From Streptomyces gossypii (GTDB lineage Bacteria > Actinomycetota > Actinomycetes > Streptomycetales > Streptomycetaceae): a stretch of 64,000 bases of DNA. Positions 25,743 through 33,142 of the stretch are shown in pieces. The notes under the pieces were generated by a model. The model was given only the letters and a program-made list of their open reading frames with translations. It did not search any database and was not told the DNA's origin. Location: NCBI RefSeq assembly GCF_025165795.1, contig NZ_JAJAGO010000009.1, forward strand, positions 186,001 to 250,000, in the 5' to 3' direction. Made by a program: the position numbers and the translations under genes. The number at the start of each line of letters is the position of its first letter. The first letter of the stretch is position 1.

Positions 25743-27226
25743 GGCGCACCGCTCTCCAGACCAGCGCCACGGACACCGCCCTCAAGGCCGGTCCGGTAAA
25801 GGGCCGCGTGCTGCGCGCGGCGATCTATGCCCGCGTCTCCAGCGATCCGAACAACCGGGGGAAGTCCGTAGCCGATCAGATCGCTGAATGTGAGGCGGTC
25901 TGCGAGCGTGAGGGCTGGAAGGTCGTCAAGGTCTTCCCGGACAACGACCGCTCCGCCTCGCGCTACGCCACGAAGGACCGGCCCAAGTACAAAGAGCTGA
26001 TCGAGTTCCTGCGGGCAGGGAGCTGTGACGTCCTGGTCACCTGGGAATCGTCACGCTTCCAGCGGGATCTTGAGCTGTACGTGAAGCTGCGGGAGTACAG
26101 CCGGGAGTGCGGAGTCCTGTGGTCGTATTCCGGTCGGACGTACGACCTTGACCGGATGGACGATCGAATGTCCACGGGGCTTGACGCGCTTCTGGCCGAA
26201 CGCGAGTCGGACCAGATCAGGGAGCGCGTGTTGAGGGGGCTACGCAGTAGCGCAATACAGGGCCTGCCGCACGCCCGGACGCCCTACGGCTACCGGCGCG
26301 AGTATGACCCGGTGACCAAAGCCCTGGTGGGGCAGTTCATCCGTGAGGACCAAGCCGCCGTGGTGCGCGAGGCAGCCCAGCGCATCGCTGCTGGGGATGC
26401 CCTCACCGGTATCGCCACGGACTTCAACGAGCGGGGCATACCTACGGCCAAGGGTGTCAAGTGGTTGGGGGCTATGGTCCGTGAGCTTGTGATGCGCCCC
26501 ACGTACATCGGGAAGCGCTCGCATCACGGGGTTCTGACGGACGGGATTTGGGACGCCATCTTGAGCGAGGAGACGTACTACGCGTGCGTCCAGCGGCTGA
26601 ATGCTCCAGAGCGGCGCACCGCCAAGGACAACGCTGTACGGCACCTGGTGACGGGTGTGGGCCGTTGCGGCGTATGCGGGGCAGGGCTGCGGACCTCTTC
26701 ACGAAGGGGATACCACTACTACGCGTGCCGTGGCTTGTACGCGGGGGTTGGTCAGTGCGTGTCCATGACGCATGACCGCGTGGACGAGTACGTGAACACG
26801 GCCGTTGTTGAGCGTCTGGCACGGCCGGACGCAACGGAGCTTCTCGGAGATGACACCCGAGCCGAAGAGGCGAAAGCAGCGGCGGCGGAGGCAGCGGAGA
26901 AGCGCGTTCGGCTGGATGAGTTCTACGACTTGGCGGCGAGCGGTGAACTGACGGCCGCTGCGCTGGCGCGGATCGAGGGGCGGTTGCTGCCTGAGATCGA
27001 GGCGGCGGAGCGCGGGGCCGCAGCCCTGCGCACCCCTGCCGTTCTTCGCGATGTGATCCGCCCGGACATCGCGGAGGTATGGCCGCTGCTCCCGATCACC
27101 CGACGTCGCGAGATCGTCCGCACGCTGATGCAAGTCACCTTGATGAAGGAGGTACCGGGCAGCCGTAAGGACCCGTCCTTGCGCATCAGCATCGTGTGGA
27201 AGCACGAGCGGGCGGCAGCGGAGTAG
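25739..27226 (+). CDS. int: Large serine recombinase (site-specific integrase)
   Basis: 495 aa. The resolvase catalytic domain (about 25-170) has the YARVSSD motif with nucleophile S34, and later DVLVTWESSRFQRD and the ESDQIRERVLRG helix. A recombinase domain (about 190-290: LPHARTPYGYRREYDP..ALVGQ; GIPTAKGVKWLGAMVRELV) follows. Next comes a zinc ribbon (CGVCGAGLRTSSRRG with YYACRG and a later Cys, about 305-340), then a coiled-coil segment rich in Ala/Glu. This is the phiC31/Bxb1-like class, which joins unrelated attP and attB sites sharing a 2-bp core. It sits at the edge of the element as expected. No excision directionality factor could be recognised nearby; in this class they are diverse small proteins. 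Confidence 0.93.
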   Translation: MRRTALQTSATDTALKAGPVKGRVLRAAIYARVSSDPNNRGKSVADQIAECEAVCEREGWKVVKVFPDNDRSASRYATKDRPKYKELIEFLRAGSCDVLVTWESSRFQRDLELYVKLREYSRECGVLWSYSGRTYDLDRMDDRMSTGLDALLAERESDQIRERVLRGLRSSAIQGLPHARTPYGYRREYDPVTKALVGQFIREDQAAVVREAAQRIAAGDALTGIATDFNERGIPTAKGVKWLGAMVRELVMRPTYIGKRSHHGVLTDGIWDAILSEETYYACVQRLNAPERRTAKDNAVRHLVTGVGRCGVCGAGLRTSSRRGYHYYACRGLYAGVGQCVSMTHDRVDEYVNTAVVERLARPDATELLGDDTRAEEAKAAAAEAAEKRVRLDEFYDLAASGELTAAALARIEGRLLPEIEAAERGAAALRTPAVLRDVIRPDIAEVWPLLPITRRREIVRTLMQVTLMKEVPGSRKDPSLRISIVWKHERAAAE

Positions 27227-27352
27227 CGACACCGACAACCATGTGAGCGTGACCGGACGGCCGGACACGGATACCCCCCGGGGTGCCCGTTCCGGCCGTT
27301 CGGCATGTCCGGCCCGTGCGGGGCCGGGAACCGAAGGAGAGGGGGCCGGTCC

Positions 27353-27562
27353 ATGTCTGGGGAAGCGAGTGAGCGGGATGCGCGGGAGGAGGAGCGGCGG
27401 GCGCGTGTGCGCGCTGCGGTGGTGCGCCTGGTGGATGCGGCGCCGCCGCTCTCGGAGCGGCAGCGGGAGCGGCTGCGCGCGATTCTGGCGGGATGGCGCC
27501 GACCGCCGCCGCCGGACCCGCCACCGCCGGACGGGAGCGGGCACCGTGACCCGGGGCCGTAG
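27353..27562 (+). CDS. Small charged protein, integrase-linked
   Basis: 69 aa, ATG start with GGAGAGGGGG upstream. Arg/Glu-rich helix (SERDAREEERRARVRAAVVR) followed by LSERQRERLRAILAGW and a Pro-rich tail. Short proteins of this kind often follow integrases in Streptomyces integrative elements. It could be a recombination directionality factor or simply a DNA-binding protein; neither is shown. Confidence 0.55.
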   Translation: MSGEASERDAREEERRARVRAAVVRLVDAAPPLSERQRERLRAILAGWRRPPPPDPPPPDGSGHRDPGP

Positions 27563-27741
27563 GGCGGGCGGGGCCGTGGACGGGTGTGTGCGCGTTCCTG
27601 CCGCACCCGTGGGAGCACGGGGACCGCCAGCCGCGCCCGGTGCCTGTGCTGCTCCCCGTCGACCGCCAGCCGCGCCCCATCACTCGGGATGCGCACCTAA
27701 GCGGAACCAGCCACACAGTCACCTACCCACCAACCCCGACC

Positions 27742-27772
27742 CTCTGACCTGCACGAATGTGCACCGCGGGAC
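27742..27772. repeat. Copy 1 of a 31-bp dispersed repeat of the element
   Basis: CTCTGACCTGCACGAATGTG followed by CACCGCGGGAC, found again at 33112-33142 with five mismatches in the same orientation. It lies 67 bases before the 263-aa gene. It may be a binding site or promoter element used twice in the element. Confidence 0.55.
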
Positions 27773-27838
27773 GTCGCCGGCGGAAATGAACCGGAACCCC
27801 GGAACGAGAACCCAACCCCACGGAGATGGAGAACAGAC

Positions 27839-28630
27839 ATGGACTTGACCGAAGAGGTAGAAACGATGCTGGACGCCTACGCCCAGGCAGCCACCAAGCA
27901 CAGCAGCGAGCACCCCACCGGCAGTCTGCCGATGCCCGGCCGTAAGAGCGTCTCCGCCGCCCTCAACACCGCCAGCTCCATAGCAACCGTCGTGCGCTCC
28001 GCACATCGGGAGCTGGACCGGCTGCGGATGGACGACACCATTTTCCCGGACGGGCGGCGCCGCATGATGACCGAACTCCTGGCGGACGCTGAGGACAAGA
28101 CGAAGGAGAAGGCGGACCAGGCCGCGAGCCAAGCTCAAGTCGCACGCGCCTTGTTCGTCGTGGACGCGTTCCCGCAGCTCACCAGGACTCGGGAGCTGGT
28201 CGCCCGCCAGGACGCGCGCATGATCCTGGACGCGTCGCCGGACCCGGTTACCGCGCTGGCACGTCTCGCGCTGCGCCAGGACGACATCGGGGCGCTTGTG
28301 GTGACCGCGTGGGGAGCGGACTACCTGACCTCACGCGGCTGTGATGAGCGGCAGATCAGGGAAGCGCAGCGGGCGGTGATCGGGATGGCGCTGAACGGTG
28401 CCCGCGACCAGGGCGCCGACGAGGAGCGTTCAGCGGCAGCGCGGGGGGTGATGGCCGCAGACTCAGCTGAGGGTCTGGCAGGCGCGGCCGGGCAGGTGGC
28501 GCACACGCTGCTGAACTCCTTCGCGAGGCGGTACGGCATCACTCGGGAGGGTCCGCCCAAGCCGCGCGACCCGCGCCGACCGGCCGCACCCACCGTGCTC
28601 GGTGAGGAGGTCGAGGCGTACCAGTTCTGA
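27839..28630 (+). CDS. Hypothetical helical protein (263 aa)
   Basis: ATG start with GGAGAACA upstream. Long amphipathic, Ala/Glu/Arg-rich segments (TMLDAYAQAATKHSSEHP; MMTELLADAEDKTKEKADQA) and ALARLALRQDDIGALVVTAW in the middle; no signal peptide, no membrane helix, no Cys. I do not recognise the family. It lies directly before the terminase-small-like gene, on the same strand, so a role in packaging or in capsid interference is conceivable but unproven. Confidence 0.7.
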   Translation: MDLTEEVETMLDAYAQAATKHSSEHPTGSLPMPGRKSVSAALNTASSIATVVRSAHRELDRLRMDDTIFPDGRRRMMTELLADAEDKTKEKADQAASQAQVARALFVVDAFPQLTRTRELVARQDARMILDASPDPVTALARLALRQDDIGALVVTAWGADYLTSRGCDERQIREAQRAVIGMALNGARDQGADEERSAAARGVMAADSAEGLAGAAGQVAHTLLNSFARRYGITREGPPKPRDPRRPAAPTVLGEEVEAYQF

Positions 28631-28804
28631 CACGCCGCGCCCCTGCCCCTGCCCGACGTCGTGCGTGCGGTCCCGCTGCTGGTCACACACGGTGGGGGTG
28701 GGGTGGGGGGTGACCCCCAACCGGTCGGGGGTCCCGAACGCCGGGGAGCGCTCTGCGGGATCGGTCGACCAATCAACCCCAACGACAGCGACGGAGAGTG
28801 ACCA

Positions 28805-29188
28805 GTGCCCAAGCAGCGTGACCCCTCACGGCCGTTCAGCCGTGCGCACCGTGGGCAGGGGCGCACCGGCTCCCTGGTGATGCTGCCCGCCGCAGGCTGC
28901 ACGCTCCCGGTTCCGCCCCTGCCGACCGGACGCCAGTGGACGGATGCGGACCGGGAGCGGTGGGCGGAGCTGTGGCAGAGCCCGCAGGCGACGCAGTGGG
29001 ATGACACGGTGCGCGGCACCGTCGCCGTGCTCCTCGTGTATGAGGCGGCGATCCTGGCGGGTGAGGCGTCCGCGTGGCAGGCGCAGGAAGCGCGGCACGC
29101 GGGCGAAGCACTCGGCCTCACACCCCGGGCCATGATCGCTTTGGGGTGGCGCATCATCGACGGCGGTACGGAAGAGGGTCAGGGGTGA
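28805..29188 (+). CDS. Phage terminase small subunit-like protein
   Basis: 127 aa, GTG start with GGAGAG upstream. After a basic N-terminus (PKQRDPSRPFSRAH) it has PLPTGRQWTDADRERWAELW, SPQATQWDD, VLLVYEAAILAGEASAWQAQ and LGLTPRAMIALGWRI. This order of motifs resembles actinophage small terminase subunits, the pac/cos-recognition component of the packaging motor. No large terminase, portal or capsid gene is nearby. Lone TerS genes are a hallmark of phage satellites, which redirect a helper phage motor to their own DNA. The assignment rests on recalled motif similarity. Confidence 0.5.
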   Translation: MPKQRDPSRPFSRAHRGQGRTGSLVMLPAAGCTLPVPPLPTGRQWTDADRERWAELWQSPQATQWDDTVRGTVAVLLVYEAAILAGEASAWQAQEARHAGEALGLTPRAMIALGWRIIDGGTEEGQG

Positions 29189-29397
29189 GCGCCCGCAGGC
29201 GGGCGCGCGCGGTGCGGGCGCGGGTGAGCGCTCCGCCCTCCTTCGACTGGCGTCACCCCCGCTACGGCATCACCGCGTGGCCACCCCGGCCCGGCAGGCC
29301 GGTGACCCTTGTCCGGATCATCGCTGCCCGCCGTGCCGCCCGCGCGGCACGCGCCGCGTGGGAACGCGAACACGCACCGCCCGACCCTCCCCCGTGA
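29185..29397 (+). CDS. Small basic hypothetical protein (70 aa)
   Basis: The GTG at 29185 overlaps the stop of the previous gene (GTGA), so translation is probably coupled. Very Arg/Ala-rich with an FDWRHPRYGITAWPPRPGRP core; probably binds nucleic acid or a partner protein. Not a family I know. Confidence 0.55.
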   Translation: MSARRRARAVRARVSAPPSFDWRHPRYGITAWPPRPGRPVTLVRIIAARRAARAARAAWEREHAPPDPPP

Positions 29398-29400
29398 CTC

Positions 29401-29628
29401 TCACCGTTGGTCACCGCGTATCCGGCGCAGGTACGCGTCTGGGGCAGCGAACACCGGGGAAGGTGCGGCGCGGTCCTCAACGAGAGCACCGGAGAGCGGG
29501 CAGGGCAGCAAGGCGCGGGTGTGCTCAGCGATGCGGCCCCCTGATATGGAGACGCGGCGGCGGCATCGCGGGCATGGCAGTGACGTCAGTCGCCCGAGTG
29601 GATCGCGGTGCCCGTGGGTGTGGTGCAT
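29401..29628 (-). CDS. Small Cys-rich (zinc-ribbon-like) protein
   Basis: 75 aa, ATG 29628 with AGGAAG upstream. SLPCPRCRRRVSISGGRIAE followed by a second Cys (LPCPLSG) resembles half of a zinc ribbon. This CPRC...SGGRIAEH pattern occurs in many small Streptomyces proteins of unknown role. It ends four bases after the convergent 70-aa gene. Confidence 0.55.
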   Translation of the reverse strand: MHHTHGHRDPLGRLTSLPCPRCRRRVSISGGRIAEHTRALLPCPLSGALVEDRAAPSPVFAAPDAYLRRIRGDQR

Positions 29629-29817
29629 GGCTCGCTTCCTGGCGACGGAAAGGGGGGCAGGGGGGGAAGGTGTGGCCCCGGCAGCGGGCGGACACTGCCA
29701 GGGCCACGGGTCCGCTCCCGGCAGCGCGCGCGGGCGGGCGGAGCGCTGCCGGAAGCGGTGGCCCCGGGGCCGGTCCCGCGCCCGGGGGAAGGCGCGGCCG
29801 GAACCCCGGGACCGGTC

Positions 29818-30330
29818 TTATCTGACCGGGGCCGGGCCGGTCGGGTCGCCCAGCTCGAGCAGCGGCAGCTCGTTGCCACGCTCAAGCGCCTGAAGCGCCT
29901 GATAGATACGCCGCTCCTGATACGGCTTGGCGTACCAGGACAGATCACGCGGCGAGATCAGCGAGCAGGCGGACAGCTCAGCGGCAGCCCCCACGGGCAC
30001 GCGCAGCGCCCGTGCTTCGGCGGGGGTGAGCACGCCTCCATCGCACACCACGTTCAGACCCTCAGCCGAAGTACCGTCCGCACTGGCCGGTACCTGATCG
30101 AGCGTCAGATAGTGGGTGAACGTGCGGACGAGACCGGTCTCCTCCAGCAGTTCGCGCGCGGCAGCGTCCGCGATGCGCTCGCCAGCACGCGCGCCGCCGC
30201 CGGGCAGAATCCATCCGGGCTTGTAGGTGGGATTGACCATGAGGACGTGCCCGGATTCGTCGGTCAGCAGCGCGACGCAGCCCAGACGGCGGGCGGGGGG
30301 ACGGGCGGGATCGATGTCGGCATGCGACAC
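29818..30330 (-). CDS. Nudix hydrolase
   Basis: 170 aa, GTG at 30330 with AAGGAG five bases upstream, which decides the start inside a much longer open frame. The Nudix box GGGARAGERIADAAARELLE followed by ETGL is complete (G-x5-E-x7-RE-x2-EE-x-G). The family hydrolyses nucleoside diphosphates linked to another group. In the Streptomyces integrative element pSAM2 a Nudix protein (Pif) prevents transfer between cells already carrying the element, so a comparable role in immunity or control is possible here. Substrate unknown. Confidence 0.88.
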   Translation of the reverse strand: MSHADIDPARPPARRLGCVALLTDESGHVLMVNPTYKPGWILPGGGARAGERIADAAARELLEETGLVRTFTHYLTLDQVPASADGTSAEGLNVVCDGGVLTPAEARALRVPVGAAAELSACSLISPRDLSWYAKPYQERRIYQALQALERGNELPLLELGDPTGPAPVR

Positions 30331-30423
30331 GGAGACTCCTTCACGGCAGGGGGAACGGGCGGAGAGAGGGGGTGCCCACCGGGGGCCGCGCGGGATCTCC
30401 GCACGGCCCCCCGGGGGCCGGTC

Positions 30424-30473
30424 GGCTCCACCCGCGCCGCGCGCCGTGGGTAGGCGCGGGACGGGGGTGGAGC
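30424..30473 (-). terminator. Hairpin after the coupled small-gene operon
   Basis: GGCTCCACCC (30424-30433) pairs with GGGTGGAGCC (30464-30473). It lies just after the 158-aa gene and before the Nudix gene on the minus strand, and could separate their expression. Confidence 0.55.
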
Positions 30474-30479
30474 CAGCTT

Positions 30480-30956
30480 TCAGGGGAAGGCGCGCATGGG
30501 CCGCGCATCCGGTGCCTGCGGCGGCTGGTCGCAGCCCAGCGCGCGGGAGCACTGGGCATGCAGCGTCTCCGCCTCGGCAGGCGACAGGTTCAGATTCAGA
30601 TCCGCGCGCGGCACACCGTCGCGGCACAGTCGCAGCGCCAAGCGGCAGCGCCCGTCCGCTTCCCGGAGCAGCGGCACGCCCGGGACCAGGACGACACTCC
30701 AGCCGCGCGGACACGGGGCGCTCACCGGCCCGTGCTCCGGGGCGCCCGGTGGCTCCACCTGGCCGCACAACGCCCGGGAGAGCTGCGCGAGCAGCGCCCC
30801 CGCTTCGTCCCGGGGCAGCGACAGATCGACGTCCGCGAACGACTCGCCATCGCGCAGCACCCACAGCGGCAGCACACACCCAGCGCCCCCGGCCCGCACC
30901 GGTCTGCCGGGGATGAGATCGATACGCCAGCCGCGCTCACGCGGCACCCCGGTCAC
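30480..30956 (-). CDS. Hypothetical protein made of two repeats of one domain
   Basis: 158 aa, GTG at 30956 overlapping the previous stop (GTGA). It consists of two copies of a unit of about 65 aa: RGWRIDLIPGRP ... LWVLRDGESFADVDLSLPRD and RGWSVVLVPGVP ... LRLCRDGVPRADLNLNLSPA, each ending with a helix (ALLAQLSRALCG and TLHAQCSRALGC). An internal duplication is clear. No catalytic motif is seen. Last gene of a five-gene coupled chain. Confidence 0.6.
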   Translation of the reverse strand: MTGVPRERGWRIDLIPGRPVRAGGAGCVLPLWVLRDGESFADVDLSLPRDEAGALLAQLSRALCGQVEPPGAPEHGPVSAPCPRGWSVVLVPGVPLLREADGRCRLALRLCRDGVPRADLNLNLSPAEAETLHAQCSRALGCDQPPQAPDARPMRAFP

Positions 30957-31111
30957 CGGTGCGCCCGCTCAAGGTGACGGGCCAGCAGCACCCGAACATC
31001 GGTCTCCCCGCTGACGTCTCCCCGCTTCCGCGCGGCGTTCCCTTCCTCGCGGAGCCGGACGCACGCGGCGCAGCCGGGAACCGGTTCCGGGGCGGGCAGG
31101 TAGCCGCTCAC
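30953..31111 (-). CDS. Small protein with CxxC (52 aa)
   Basis: GTG 31111 overlaps the stop of the preceding gene (GTGA), and its own stop overlaps the next start. PGCAACVRLREEGNAARKRG followed by GETDVRVLLARHLERAHR resembles short Streptomyces proteins that carry one CxxC and end in a His-rich helix. Too short for most gene finders. Role unknown. Confidence 0.5.
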   Translation of the reverse strand: MSGYLPAPEPVPGCAACVRLREEGNAARKRGDVSGETDVRVLLARHLERAHR

Positions 31112-31278
31112 CGCTTGGTCTCCCGCTGCTCCAAGGCGTAGTGAACCCATTCGGGAGCGGCGGGGGTGTCGAGGGCGGGCAGGCACGGCGGGCAGGCGTA
31201 CGGGAGGAAGCGCGCCATGGTGGTCTGTTCCACCGTTGACGAAGTGCCGCAGCGCACGCAGGTGCGGGTGAGGATCAC
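31108..31278 (-). CDS. Small zinc-ribbon protein (56 aa)
   Basis: GTG 31278 overlaps the previous stop (GTGA) and the TGA overlaps the next GTG. TCVRCGTSSTVEQTTMARFL followed by YACPPCLPALD gives a C-x2-C ... C-x2-C zinc ribbon. It is shorter than 60 codons and easily missed. Part of the coupled chain; function unknown. Confidence 0.55.
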   Translation of the reverse strand: MILTRTCVRCGTSSTVEQTTMARFLPYACPPCLPALDTPAAPEWVHYALEQRETKR

Positions 31279-31457
31279 CGCACGCTCCCCTCATCCGCGC
31301 CCGGGGCCGGGGTGATGCGCGGTGCGCAGTCGGGGCAGGCGTACACGGACTCGACCGGCCCCCGCCCCGACTCCACCCGCGCCACCAGGACCCCCGCACA
31401 CGTCGGACGCGAGCAGCGGCAGCAGGTGACCGCAGCACGCAGCCGCACCGCACTCAC
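31275..31457 (-). CDS. Small zinc-ribbon protein (60 aa)
   Basis: GTG 31457 overlaps the preceding stop (GTGA). TCCRCSRPTCAGVLVARVES followed by YACPDCAPR supplies the cysteines of a zinc ribbon. Second gene of the chain; function unknown. Confidence 0.55.
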   Translation of the reverse strand: MSAVRLRAAVTCCRCSRPTCAGVLVARVESGRGPVESVYACPDCAPRITPAPGADEGSVR

Positions 31458-31771
31458 GAAGCGGCCCCGACCCGCATCCCGTGGATGATGTCCGGCCCGA
31501 CGTCGACGCCTTCCACGGCGAGGAACAGCGCGCGGCGCCGCTCCCGCCGCTCATAGGCGGTCACGTACGGGCGCACGATCGGCAGCTCATCCGCATCAAT
31601 GACCGTGTCCTCGGGAAGACGACGGCGGGGAGCCGGTACCGCCAGCGGCAGGGGCAGCGGCAGCGGCGCGGCAGGCCGTGCGGCAGGCGCACCGACACGG
31701 TGGCGCCCCGTCGACGGCGGAGCCAGGAACTCCCTCACACGCGCTGCGGTACGCCGGATAGTCTCGAACAT
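31454..31771 (-). CDS. First gene of the coupled operon, hypothetical (105 aa)
   Basis: ATG 31771 (MFETIRRTAARVREFLAPPS). A Pro/Leu-rich low-complexity stretch is followed by DELPIVRPYVTAYERRERRR and a hydrophobic end (LFLAVEGVDVGPDIIHGMRV). The VRPYV.A.E segment recurs in small proteins next to regulators in Streptomyces plasmids and integrative elements. It is divergent from the XRE regulator, whose gap (31772-31974) should hold both promoters. Confidence 0.6.
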   Translation of the reverse strand: MFETIRRTAARVREFLAPPSTGRHRVGAPAARPAAPLPLPLPLAVPAPRRRLPEDTVIDADELPIVRPYVTAYERRERRRALFLAVEGVDVGPDIIHGMRVGAAS

Positions 31772-31974
31772 GTCGACCTGCTCTCTCAGGTTGGCCACGC
31801 CCCCGGACCGACGCACATCGGTTGCGGGGGTACTCGCGTGGCGGGTGTCTCTGGGTCCCCACCATTGCCAAAAGAACGAGTCAGGTACACGGATTGCATG
31901 TGACCAAATACACTCAGTGGACAGTCTCTTGAGGGGTGGTCAGCACGGTGGAGCTTGAGAGGGACGAAGGTGCG

Positions 31975-32787
31975 ATGCCCCCGACACCTGGGGGGATGCT
32001 GGCGAAGCGCGCTATGCGGGCGCGGAACAAGGCGGGTCTGTCGCTGCGCGCGCTCGCTGAGAAGCTGGGGTACCCACATACGTACCTGAGCCGCGTTGAA
32101 CGAGGGGAGCAACTACCTTCCGATGCGCTCGCGGAAGCCCTTGACGACTTCTACGACGCCGATGGGCTCTTCACTGAGCTGTTGGAGGTTGCCAGGTCGG
32201 CAGAGATCCCGACATGGGGCCGCCGCGTACTGGAAGAGGAGAAGCGCGCCGCTCGCATTCAGACCTTCAACAGCAGCGTGGTTCCCGGCCTCCTTCAGAC
32301 AGAGCCGTACACGTCCGCCCTGTTCGTTGAGTCGATGCCCGGCAAGGACGCTGACAAGGTGGCCCTACAGGTCGCCATGCGGTCGCACCGGAAGGCGGTG
32401 CTGGACTCGTCCGCGCCCCCGCTGTACTGGGCGATCATGGATGAGGCAGCGCTACGGCGCCCCGTGGGTGGCCCGGCGGTCATGGCGGACCAGGTCCGAC
32501 ACATACTCAACATGATCGAGAGCAACAGCGCTGTTCGCGTGCAGGTACTTCCCTTCGCGCGTGGAGTGCATCCCCTGTTGGGCGGTAGCTTGAGCTTGCT
32601 CACCCTTCGGGACGGCGTGACGTTCGCCTACGTCGAGTCGTTTGCGTCAGGCACCTCCGTGGACGCTCCGGCAGACGTGTTGGAGTTGACGACGTTGCTT
32701 GACGTTGCCAGGTCGGAGGCCCTTGACAGCGGGGAGAGCGTGGCCTTGTTCACCAAGTACCTGAAAGAGTATGAAGATGACATCTAA
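31975..32787 (+). CDS. XRE-family regulator with DUF5753 domain
   Basis: 270 aa from ATG 31975 (GAAGG at 31964); a GTG at 31936 is possible. HTH_31-type helix-turn-helix in the first 60 residues (MRARNKAGLSLRALAEKLGY, then PHTYLSRVERGEQLPS) and a DUF5753 domain after it (VPGLLQTEPYTSALFVESMP; EAALRRPVGGPAVMADQVRH). These proteins pair with DUF397 proteins and control development or element functions in Streptomyces. Divergent from the small-gene operon, so it may repress it. Confidence 0.9.
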   Translation: MPPTPGGMLAKRAMRARNKAGLSLRALAEKLGYPHTYLSRVERGEQLPSDALAEALDDFYDADGLFTELLEVARSAEIPTWGRRVLEEEKRAARIQTFNSSVVPGLLQTEPYTSALFVESMPGKDADKVALQVAMRSHRKAVLDSSAPPLYWAIMDEAALRRPVGGPAVMADQVRHILNMIESNSAVRVQVLPFARGVHPLLGGSLSLLTLRDGVTFAYVESFASGTSVDAPADVLELTTLLDVARSEALDSGESVALFTKYLKEYEDDI

Positions 32788-32998
32788 CGAGAATCCGCCG
32801 TCTCCGGTCTGGGTGAAGAGCAGCTACAGCAACGGTCAAGGTGGCGAGTGCATCGAGTGGGCACCGGACGGCGCGGCGGCTCGCCGTGTTGTTCCCGTCC
32901 GTGACAGCAAGAACCCGCACGGCCCCGCGCTGGTCTTCCCGGCATCGTCCTGGACATCGTTCGTCTCAGCGGTCAAGGACGGAGAGCCGCGCGCCTGA
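32777..32998 (+). CDS. DUF397 protein, partner of the XRE regulator
   Basis: 73 aa; the start overlaps the end of the XRE gene. It has the DUF397 core WVKSSYSNGQGGECIEW, VPVRDSKNPHGPALVFPASS and W-x2-FV. The family are small partners of XRE-DUF5753 regulators and probably bind them. A strong terminator follows. Confidence 0.88.
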   Translation: MTSNENPPSPVWVKSSYSNGQGGECIEWAPDGAAARRVVPVRDSKNPHGPALVFPASSWTSFVSAVKDGEPRA

Positions 32999-33019
32999 CC
33001 GCGCGCGTCACCTAGTTGC

Positions 33020-33055
33020 GCACAACGGCCCCCGCCACGGCGGGGGCCGTTGTGC
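33020..33055. terminator. Bidirectional terminator
   Basis: A perfect 17-bp stem (GCACAACGGCCCCCGCC with its complement 33039-33055) between DUF397 on plus and the truncated rhs on minus. It lies inside the element. Confidence 0.8.
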
Positions 33056-33111
33056 TGTCGCAGCAGCATGGAACAGGATCACCTCACCGCGTCAGCAACA
33101 TCGTGATCATG

Positions 33112-33142
33112 CTCTGACCTGCACAAATACCCACCGCGGAAC
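33112..33142. repeat. Copy 2 of the 31-bp dispersed repeat
   Basis: CTCTGACCTGCACAAATACC followed by CACCGCGGAAC, matching 27742-27772 at 26 of 31 positions. It lies 50 bases inside the right junction of the element. Confidence 0.55.
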
